NCBI GenBank assembly: GCA_011056825.1 | Contig: DSBH01000092.1 | Location: 1-11,475, forward strand | Direction of reading: 5' to 3' | Origin: Deltaproteobacteria bacterium | GTDB taxonomy: Bacteria; Desulfobacterota; Syntrophia; Syntrophales; UBA2210 | Length of the DNA: 11,475 bases | Part shown: one piece after another, positions 6,746 to 11,475 of the stretch | Layout of the letters: each line of letters begins with the position of its first letter | Numbering within the stretch: position 1 is the stretch's first letter | Position numbers and translations under genes: made by a program | The notes under the pieces: model-generated | The model's input: the letters and a program-made list of their open reading frames with translations, nothing else | Told to the model about the DNA's origin: nothing | Database searches by the model: none

Positions 6746-7507
6746 TTACCGGTCGGTTGAGTTTCTCGTGTTGACGGATGCGGCCGTTTCCATTGCTTTT
6801 TTCACCCGTTCGACGTCACCCAGGTAAAACCTGTTCAGCACGGTCAGGTCATCGGAAAACTCGTAAACCAGGGGAATGCCGGTGGGTATATTCACTCCCG
6901 TTATATCGTCGTCGGATATGCCGTCGAGGTATTTTATCAAGGCCCGCATACTGTTTCCGTGGGCGGCGATGAGAAGACGTGTCCCCGCTTCGAGACGGGG
7001 CGCGATAGCCTCGTGCCAGCAAGGAAGCACCCGGCGAAGTGTATCCTTGAGTGACTCGGAGGACGGAAGTTCCTCGGTCGGGACGTCGGTGTAGCGCCGG
7101 TCATGAGCCGGGTGGCGCGGATCATTTGAAGAGAGCGACTCCGGCGCCACATCGTAACTTCGCCGCCACCGGTGAACCAGTTCCGCACCCATCTTTTCGG
7201 CGGTTTCCTTTTTGTTCAGACCCTGCAGCGCCCCGTAATGGCGTTCGTTCAACCGCCAGTTCCGCTCGACGGGAATCCACATGAGATCCATTTTATCGAG
7301 GATGATCCAGAGCGTTCGAATGGCGCGGCGAAGCACCGATGTTACCGCCATGTTGAACTCGTACCCGCTCTCCTTCAGTAGAAGAGCCGCCTCGCGGGCC
7401 TCGGCCGCACCCTGCTCAGACAGATCCACGTCCGTCCAGCCGGTAAACCGGTTTTCCCGGTTCCAGATACTTTCCCCGTGGCGTACCATAACCAGCCGTT
7501 TTACCAT
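6746..7507 (-). CDS. gpmA: 2,3-bisphosphoglycerate-dependent phosphoglycerate mutase
   Basis: This 253-residue cytoplasmic enzyme interconverts 3- and 2-phosphoglycerate in glycolysis and gluconeogenesis through a phosphohistidine. The N-terminal VMVRHGESIWNRENRFTGW contains the RHG motif with nucleophile H10. TSVLRRAIRTLW (56-67), WRLNERHYGALQGLNK (84-99; acid E88, R89), the second catalytic His in IAAHGNSMRALI (H183) and NIPTGIPLVYE (206-216) match the family closely. Its length agrees with E. coli GpmA (250 aa) and the C-terminal tail is complete. The start at ATG 7507 is fixed by the conserved N-terminus; an AAAGGA sequence lies about 10 nt upstream, a rather long spacing. The gene is flanked by a 378-bp intergenic region upstream and a terminator downstream, so it is probably transcribed alone. 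Its broad-specificity phosphatase relatives are excluded by the length and the full GpmA motif set. Confidence 0.96.
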   Translation of the reverse strand: MVKRLVMVRHGESIWNRENRFTGWTDVDLSEQGAAEAREAALLLKESGYEFNMAVTSVLRRAIRTLWIILDKMDLMWIPVERNWRLNERHYGALQGLNKKETAEKMGAELVHRWRRSYDVAPESLSSNDPRHPAHDRRYTDVPTEELPSSESLKDTLRRVLPCWHEAIAPRLEAGTRLLIAAHGNSMRALIKYLDGISDDDITGVNIPTGIPLVYEFSDDLTVLNRFYLGDVERVKKAMETAASVNTRNSTDR

Positions 7508-7885
7508 GTTGAAACCATCCTTTCATCCAGCCTTGTATGCCGTTCAGGCAGATCCGGAAGCCTGTGGACGAACGGTGATGTTCCTGAATTTCTGACATCG
7601 TGGCATGCCCGATACCCGGATCTCTAAAAACGAACATCAGTGATTGTTGCGTGCCCCGACGATGTTGTCAACCGGTTGTTCAAAGTAATATTGTGCGGAG
7701 CAATGTTCGGAGTAAAAAAATATTCCAGCTGGGCATTCCGCTCGCGCGTTTGATATGCTCTGCACCTCTGTCGCCCGCGCTCGACATGATGCCGGTCCGA
7801 ATCGAACGGTGGAACCTTTTGAACGGTCTGATGAACTTCGTCCTCGTGCATTTCTGAGGATAATAACGGTACAGATTGTTTCATA
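7508..7885. other. 378-bp intergenic region between gctB and gpmA, no supported gene
   Basis: This is the longest gap in the window. It is clearly more AT-rich than the surroundings in its middle (about 7620-7730, including an A7 run). Two overlapping ORFs of about 85 codons occur, one per strand (7600-7857 plus; 7624-7884 minus). Neither has a recognisable Shine-Dalgarno or protein family features, although the minus-strand ORF starts one base after the gctB stop. A candidate gpmA promoter lies here. I saw no tRNA, riboswitch or clear terminator for gctB. A short T-arm-like string on the minus strand near 7790-7812 lacks the rest of a tRNA. Confidence 0.5.
7643..7671 (-). promoter_or_regulatory. 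Possible gpmA promoter
   Basis: On the minus strand a perfect TTGACA (7671-7666) is followed after 17 bp by AACAAT (7648-7643; 4 of 6, lacking the first T). Transcription would start near 7636, giving an untranslated leader of about 130 nt before the gpmA ATG. No other better pair was seen in the gap. Confidence 0.4.
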
Positions 7886-8647
7886 TTACTGCAGGATCAG
7901 GTGCTGCGGGTCCACCTCTTCGCGTAATATTCTCAATTCTTCCGCCGAGGGCGGTTCTGTTTCCACCGTTCTCGACACGTCGACGGGAAAGCCGGTATTC
8001 TCTAGTATTGCTTCAACAGGCACACCGGGATAACGGCAGGCGAGGTACATCTCTTTTGTCGCGTCATCGAATTTCATGACGCCGAGGTTCGTAACCACCG
8101 CTATGGGACCGCCCCGCGGAAGTCCGAGCCTGCGCCGGGAATCACCTCCCCTGTACCAGCCCACGCTTGTCAGGTAGTCCAGCTTTTCGACGAAACGGCG
8201 CTTCTCGTGTTTCACGAACGAGATCACGCCCGAGGCGCACGAGGCCGCGTCGCAGGCACCGCCGCTTCCCGGAAAGCGAGTCGCTGGCCGGTGATAGTCG
8301 CCGAGCGAGGTGGTGTTGAGGTTCCCGTACCGGTCGATCTGTGCGGTTCCCAGGAGGGCGATGGTGCGAAGTTTGCGGTGCCCCAGCAGTGAAAGGGCAT
8401 CTATCAGGCCCGTGTTTATCGAGGTGCCGCTCATGACCCTCGGATCGCCCACGGTCATGGGAAGTTCCCGAAGATCGGGATCGATACCGCCGGTTTCGAA
8501 GAAAAAAACCGCCCCGGGCGCGTAGATCCGTTTCGCCGTTGTCGCGGCCAGCATCGAGACCCCCGTTCCCGCGAAGACGATGTCGCCGTCTTTGATGAGA
8601 CGCCCGGCGGCGAGGGCCATCATTTCGGTATCGGTGTAGCCTGTCAT
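7886..8647 (-). CDS. CoA-transferase family I, beta subunit (glutaconate CoA-transferase subunit B-like)
   Basis: This is the 253-residue partner of the upstream alpha subunit. Family I CoA-transferases move CoA between carboxylic acids through a glutamyl-CoA thioester on the beta subunit. The sequence shows DGDIVFAGTGVSMLAATTAKRIYAP (20-44), then FFFETGGIDPDL, where E51 sits where the catalytic Glu is expected, LGTAQIDRYGNLNTT (99-113), the glycine loop PGSGGACDAAS (126-136) and VTNLGVMKFD. The reading frame is open upstream to 8941, but the start is ATG 8647: a GGAG Shine-Dalgarno precedes it at good distance, it lies 13 bp after the alpha stop, and the family homology begins there. Substrate is unknown; glutaconate is only the best-studied example. 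IpdB-type hydrolases of steroid breakdown share the fold but, as I recall, lack this Glu, so a true transferase is favoured. Confidence 0.88.
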   Translation of the reverse strand: MTGYTDTEMMALAAGRLIKDGDIVFAGTGVSMLAATTAKRIYAPGAVFFFETGGIDPDLRELPMTVGDPRVMSGTSINTGLIDALSLLGHRKLRTIALLGTAQIDRYGNLNTTSLGDYHRPATRFPGSGGACDAASCASGVISFVKHEKRRFVEKLDYLTSVGWYRGGDSRRRLGLPRGGPIAVVTNLGVMKFDDATKEMYLACRYPGVPVEAILENTGFPVDVSRTVETEPPSAEELRILREEVDPQHLILQ

Positions 8648-8660
8648 GGTGATAATCTCC

Positions 8661-9629
8661 TCATTTTCTGTCGAGGCCGACGGCGTATCCCCGCTCGGGA
8701 TCGGCCCGCAGGGCGCGCAGCACGGTATCGCCGATTTTTTCGAGGTACGCCTCGTGTGACGGCACGCCGTAAATCCACTTCTCCAGGTACGCCCGCCAGT
8801 TCTCATCATCGTCGGCCGCAACGCGATAAAGGTTGAGATGGCCGGGATCGTAGTCGTAAAAACCGTAACACGCCGTAGGATGGGCGCCGTGAGGTGCGTG
8901 AACGATTGCATCCACCAGAAAAGGCGGAAGGGAGTTGGCATCCGGGTCGCGCCTGATGACTGACCGGGGGACGATTTCCTCGCAGCTCACGATAACGACA
9001 TCCGCCGATTTTGCCTGTTCGATGTCGGCGAAGCTCAAACCGGTAATGCGCACGGTGCCGTCATCGCCGACGTACTGGGCGTGTACCAGGGCCACGTCGG
9101 GGGTGAGAGCCGGCAGGAGCACGACCGGGTCATCATCGTTGCTGAAGGGATTCTGCGCGACCACCACCTTTTTTGGCGCGACGTTCCGTTCTTTTCGTAT
9201 TCCAGGAGGGAATCCTTCCAGGCGAATCACGTCGCTTCCGAGCCCCGATTTCGAAGGAATATAGGGGACGCCCAACGCGCCGGCCAGGAACCGGAGACTC
9301 ATCTGGTAGTTCGAATAATCCTCGAAAAGAATTTTATTATTTTCGACGGCGTCCCTGAAGCGGATGCACGTCGGAGCGTACCTGCCGTTGCCGCCGTAGG
9401 CGAGTTCGAGCCGGGAAACGCATCCGGCACCGATGAGCAGATCGAGGGCCTGGCCGTGGGAATGACAAACCAGGTGAAGGTCTCTCACGCCCTGCCGGGC
9501 AATTTCGCAGGCGACCGCCATGGGGTTGCGGTTGATGGTGAATCCGCCGATGGCGACCTGGGAGCCGTTCCCGATAAAACGCCTGACCGCGTCTGCAGGG
9601 CTCATCAACTTGTCGTCAATATCGGACAT
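8661..9629 (-). CDS. CoA-transferase family I, alpha subunit (glutaconate CoA-transferase subunit A-like)
   Basis: This 322-residue subunit pairs with the beta subunit encoded 13 bp downstream. The N-terminal GNGSQVAIGGFTINRNPMAVACEIARQGVRDL (20-51) is the classical family I alpha signature (GGF...R.PMA...EI.RQG..DL). SNYQMSLRFLAGALGVPYIPSKSGLGSD (about 106-133), a PFSNDDDP.V.LPALTPDVALVHAQYVGDDGTVRI block and a C-terminal FYDYDPGHL...YLEKWIYGVPSHEAYLEKIG follow, all usual for GctA-type proteins of about 320 residues. ATG 9629 has a strong AGGAG Shine-Dalgarno 6-7 nt upstream. The enzyme probably activates or swaps CoA on a dicarboxylic, hydroxy or aromatic acid in an anaerobic degradation or fermentation route. 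No neighbouring dehydratase or decarboxylase identifies the substrate. It is divergent from hisC, and a TTGACA occurs upstream on its strand (9700-9695) without a good -10. Confidence 0.88.
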   Translation of the reverse strand: MSDIDDKLMSPADAVRRFIGNGSQVAIGGFTINRNPMAVACEIARQGVRDLHLVCHSHGQALDLLIGAGCVSRLELAYGGNGRYAPTCIRFRDAVENNKILFEDYSNYQMSLRFLAGALGVPYIPSKSGLGSDVIRLEGFPPGIRKERNVAPKKVVVAQNPFSNDDDPVVLLPALTPDVALVHAQYVGDDGTVRITGLSFADIEQAKSADVVIVSCEEIVPRSVIRRDPDANSLPPFLVDAIVHAPHGAHPTACYGFYDYDPGHLNLYRVAADDDENWRAYLEKWIYGVPSHEAYLEKIGDTVLRALRADPERGYAVGLDRK

Positions 9630-9757
9630 GGCACTCTCCTTTTCCCGGTTCTGTCAATTGTAAGCAGAGATAGATGGCCCGGAGCGGAGAAAAATGTCAA
9701 GCGTTTTTCAACGCGGCGGTGTTTTCCGGCGCTTATGCATTCAGGAGGTGGAATAAA

Positions 9758-9790
9758 ATGACATTTTTCTTTGATCATGTTAGATTATAA
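9758..9790 (+). CDS. Possible 10-codon leader peptide upstream of hisC
   Basis: ATG 9758 is preceded at seven bases by AGGAGGTG (9743-9750), one of the best Shine-Dalgarno matches in the window. The ORF encodes MTFFFDHVRL and stops at TAA 9788-9790. Three consecutive Phe codons would suit an attenuation peptide, and HisC-type enzymes can also transaminate aromatic precursors. I do not see a terminator/antiterminator pair after it. Its last codons coincide with the TATAAT proposed as the hisC -10, so both cannot serve on one transcript. It may be chance or a relic. Confidence 0.22.
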   Translation: MTFFFDHVRL

Positions 9791-9791
9791 T
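9786..9791 (+). promoter_or_regulatory. Possible -10 box of hisC
   Basis: A perfect TATAAT lies 60 bp before the hisC start. The -35 is poor: an ATGACA (9758-9763) is 5 of 6 to consensus but 22 bp away, and the 17-bp position reads ATTTTT. Transcription would begin near 9798, inside the dyad at 9790-9805. Confidence 0.35.
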
Positions 9792-9805
9792 GTGATGTCG
9801 CACAT
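9790..9805. promoter_or_regulatory. Dyad ATGTG-N6-CACAT over the predicted hisC transcription start
   Basis: Perfect 5-bp half-sites (9790-9794 and 9801-9805) flank six bases. The dyad overlaps the last base of the TATAAT and the predicted start point, where a repressor operator would be effective. It resembles, but is two bases shorter than, the TGTGA-N6-TCACA site of CRP-type regulators. The symmetry is visible; regulator and function are not. Confidence 0.3.
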
Positions 9806-9826
9806 GCGGGAGGATTTGTACCCATA

Positions 9827-9859
9827 ATGAAGGAGAATGTAAGAGCGAGCGATGAATAA
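9827..9859 (+). CDS. Possible 10-codon ORF overlapping the hisC start
   Basis: ATG 9827 opens a frame encoding MKENVRASDE and stops at TAA 9857-9859, eight bases inside hisC in another frame. A GGGAGGA (9808-9814) lies 12 bases upstream, somewhat far. Translation of it would bring ribosomes to the hisC ATG and could compensate for hisC's badly spaced Shine-Dalgarno by coupling. It may be fortuitous. Confidence 0.15.
   Translation: MKENVRASDE
9830..9835 (+). promoter_or_regulatory. AAGGAG with unusually long spacing to the hisC start
   Basis: The only good Shine-Dalgarno near hisC is 16 bases from ATG 9852. A nearer ATG (9837) is followed at once by TAA, and that in-frame stop (9840-9842) prevents an earlier hisC start. 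Initiation may rely on the purine-rich GAGCGAG just before ATG 9852. Confidence 0.4.
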
Positions 9860-10925
9860 GTTCTGGAGCGACTGTATTCGTGGACTTCAGCCGTACACGC
9901 CGGGGGAACAGCCTCGAATCAGGGGATTGATCAAGCTGAACACGAATGAAAATCCCTATCCGCCGTCACCGGCGGCGATTGACGCCATTCGCCAGGCCGC
10001 CTGCGGCGATCTCCGTCTCTACCCTGATCCCGAGGGAACGGAGCTGCAACGCACCATCGCCGGGTCGTTCGGTCTGTCAGAAAACCAGGTTTTTCTGGGC
10101 AACGGATCGGACGAAGTGCTGGCCTTTGTTTTCCTGGCCCTGCTCAAGCACGAGCGGCCCGTTTTCTTTCCCGATATCACGTACAGTTTTTACCCGGTAT
10201 ACTGCGCTCTCTTCGATATTGCCTATGAAACGATTCCCCTGGACGGGACTTTCCGGATCGACATTGCCGATTACCGGCGTCAGAACGGCGGCATCGTGCT
10301 GGCGAATCCCAACGCCCCCACGGGATCGGCCCTGGACAGAGAAGAGGTACGCGAACTGCTGGAGATGACGCCGGGCTCGGTGGTGGTCGTCGATGAAGCC
10401 TATGTCGATTTCGGCGCCGTGTCGGCTGTTTCCCTGGTGAAGGAATTCGACAACCTGCTCGTAGTTCGCACGCTGTCGAAATCGCACTCGCTTGCCGGCT
10501 TGCGGGTCGGTTTTGCTATAGGCAACCCGTCGCTCATAGAAGCGCTCAGGCTCGTAAAGAACTGTTTTAACTCCTATCCCCTTGACAGGCTCGCCCTTGC
10601 CGGCGCGGAGGCGGCGCTCCGCGACAGGGAGTATTTCGAGGAGACCCGACGGAAGATCATGGCGGACCGGGAACGGCTCGCGTCGGAAATCGCGTCGCTC
10701 GATTTCGAAGTGTTTCCGTCGAGTGCCAATTTTCTGTTCGTGAGCCACTCCGATTACGATGCCGCGGATCTGATGCGGTTGCTCCGCGAGCGGCGCATCC
10801 TGGTACGGCACTTCAAGGGCGAAAGAATTTCACGATTTCTGCGTATTTCGGTAGGCCTTCCGGAGGAGTGCGACGCGCTGGTGAATGCGTTGAGGGAGAT
10901 TTTCAGGCAACGCCCGGCGATTTGA
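9852..10925 (+). CDS. hisC: Histidinol-phosphate aminotransferase
   Basis: This 357-residue PLP enzyme (fold type I) converts imidazole-acetol phosphate and glutamate to histidinol phosphate and 2-oxoglutarate in histidine synthesis. Motifs in order: GLIKLNTNENPYPPSP (25-40), LRLYPDPEG (54-62), FLGNGSDEVL (81-90), LANPNAPTGS (150-159), the PLP-pyridine Asp in VVVDEAYVDF (D181), the Schiff-base Lys in RTLSKSHSLAGLRVGF (K210; R218), and FLRISVG near the end. Its length matches bacterial HisC (about 350-360). ATG 9852 is the only possible start, since an in-frame TAA lies at 9840-9842. No other his genes are in the window, so it is separated from the main his cluster; such stand-alone copies sometimes act on phenylalanine/tyrosine precursors as well. 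The downstream flavoprotein gene is 125 bp away. Confidence 0.93.
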   Translation: MNKFWSDCIRGLQPYTPGEQPRIRGLIKLNTNENPYPPSPAAIDAIRQAACGDLRLYPDPEGTELQRTIAGSFGLSENQVFLGNGSDEVLAFVFLALLKHERPVFFPDITYSFYPVYCALFDIAYETIPLDGTFRIDIADYRRQNGGIVLANPNAPTGSALDREEVRELLEMTPGSVVVVDEAYVDFGAVSAVSLVKEFDNLLVVRTLSKSHSLAGLRVGFAIGNPSLIEALRLVKNCFNSYPLDRLALAGAEAALRDREYFEETRRKIMADRERLASEIASLDFEVFPSSANFLFVSHSDYDAADLMRLLRERRILVRHFKGERISRFLRISVGLPEECDALVNALREIFRQRPAI

Positions 10926-11050
10926 CCGCTTGTGGCGAGTGGCCAAATCTGGTACACAGGTCACGTGCGGAGGAACGAACGTCGGGCGGAACGCCGCGTG
11001 GTTCATTGCAAATCCGTACAATACACTGGTACAAGGCGAGGATATTTATT

Positions 11051-11428
11051 ATGGCGACATTGCCCGAACAAGTAATCAAGGCATGGGAAGACCGGGAGGG
11101 CCCGGTCGTTTTGGCAACCGTTGACAAGGCGGGAACACCCAACGCGATATACGCGACCTGCGTATCGAAATTCAGCGACGAGACTATCGTGATCGCGAAC
11201 AACTACTTTTCAAAGACCCTGGAAAACATCCAGGCGGGCAGCAGAGGAGCTGTTCTTTTCATCACGAAGGACGGGTCATCCTACCAGATCAAGGGAAGCA
11301 TCGAAGATCACCGCGAAGGTCCTGTTTTCGACGACATGAAAACATGGAATCCGGCGGAACATCCCGGTCATTCGGCGACCGCCGTGAAAGTGGAAGAAGT
11401 TTACGCGGGAGCGGAAAGGCTGCTGTAG
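11051..11428 (+). CDS. Pyridoxamine 5'-phosphate oxidase-related FMN-binding split-barrel protein
   Basis: This is a 125-residue protein with the split-barrel pattern of the PPOX-like superfamily: a short N-terminal helix (EQVIKAWEDREGP), then beta strands VVLATVDKAGTPNAIYATCVSKF (19-41), TIVIANNYFSKTLENIQAGSRGAVLFI (45-71; the K-T-xx-N-I segment that usually contacts FMN phosphate), and SYQIKGSIEDHREGPVFDDMK, ending AVKVEEVYAG. Such small proteins bind FMN or F420-like cofactors as dimers; the reaction cannot be inferred here. It is much shorter than true PdxH (about 210 aa), so PdxH function is unlikely. ATG 11051 is preceded by GAGG (11038-11041) nine bases upstream and matches the family N-terminus; the frame is open back to 10868 inside hisC, but that extension has no homology. 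The 125-bp gap after hisC holds a TACAAT (11017-11022) without a good -35, so separate transcription is possible. Confidence 0.8.
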   Translation: MATLPEQVIKAWEDREGPVVLATVDKAGTPNAIYATCVSKFSDETIVIANNYFSKTLENIQAGSRGAVLFITKDGSSYQIKGSIEDHREGPVFDDMKTWNPAEHPGHSATAVKVEEVYAGAERLL

Positions 11429-11475
11429 GAAACTCTTCCGGGGGCCTTGCGTGTTTTCGGTGTGCTATTCAGTGA

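Noticed and set aside
7785..7815. tRNA T-arm-like string (GTTCGATTC) on the minus strand
   Set aside because: Only three pairs in the T stem, and no anticodon arm, D arm or acceptor stem around it.
8648..8941. N-terminal extension of the CoA-transferase beta subunit to 8941
   Set aside because: It would overlap the alpha subunit by about 280 bp in another frame; ATG 8647 has its own Shine-Dalgarno and matches where the homology starts.
9695..9700. TTGACA on the minus strand as the -35 of the CoA-transferase operon
   Set aside because: No acceptable -10 at 16-19 bp; kept only as a remark in the gctA entry.
9081..9761. 226-codon plus-strand ORF opposite gctA
   Set aside because: Begins inside gctA and has no protein signature; gctA on the other strand has full family motifs and a strong Shine-Dalgarno.
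10077..10811. 244-codon antisense ORF opposite hisC
   Set aside because: Shadow frame; hisC is unambiguous on the plus strand.
10868..11050. N-terminal extension of the split-barrel protein into hisC
   Set aside because: Low-complexity residues with no homology; ATG 11051 fits the family start.

Overview
The window is a gene-dense, moderately GC-rich (by eye, high fifties percent) bacterial chromosome segment carrying mostly core metabolism. No CRISPR array, insertion sequence, phage gene, tRNA or rRNA gene was seen. Several traits fit an anaerobic Deltaproteobacterium (Desulfobacterota, Syntrophus-like lineages): a zinc-ribbon/DUF3426-type membrane protein, a two-subunit glutaconate-type CoA-transferase, BPG-dependent phosphoglycerate mutase, and a PurD that resembles the archaeal type. 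This assignment is inferred from protein character only and is tentative.

Layout. Positions 1-4197 (+ strand): the 3' end of gltX (glutamyl-tRNA synthetase), then purD, purH and a YrdC/Sua5-type threonylcarbamoyl-AMP synthase gene, closely spaced and probably co-transcribed at least in part. A perfect 11-bp hairpin lies between purH and the YrdC gene. Positions 4216-9629 (- strand), read right to left: gctA-like and gctB-like CoA-transferase subunits (a two-gene operon), a 378-bp intergenic stretch, gpmA, an intrinsic terminator, an unrecognised cysteine-rich protein gene, a hairpin with an embedded promoter, hpt (hypoxanthine phosphoribosyltransferase), and the zinc-ribbon membrane protein gene, which overlaps hpt by 4 nt. 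This block runs convergently into the YrdC gene with an 18-bp gap. Positions 9852-11428 (+ strand): hisC and a small FMN-binding split-barrel (pyridoxamine 5'-phosphate oxidase-like) protein gene, divergent from gctA.

Function. purD and purH supply steps of de novo IMP synthesis and hpt salvages purine bases, so the left half is loosely purine-centred, with gltX and the YrdC gene linking it to translation and tRNA modification. The right half is carbon and amino-acid metabolism: CoA transfer between carboxylic acids, 3-phosphoglycerate/2-phosphoglycerate interconversion, and histidinol-phosphate (possibly also aromatic) transamination.

Most of the window is ordinary. The points worth a second look are the archaeal-type PurD, the cysteine-rich orphan, the unusual hisC leader (two possible 10-codon ORFs, a dyad over the predicted start of transcription, and a badly spaced Shine-Dalgarno), two places where a terminator-like hairpin overlaps the next gene's predicted promoter, and the hpt/zinc-ribbon overlap. 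I found no convincing evidence of a new multi-gene system.
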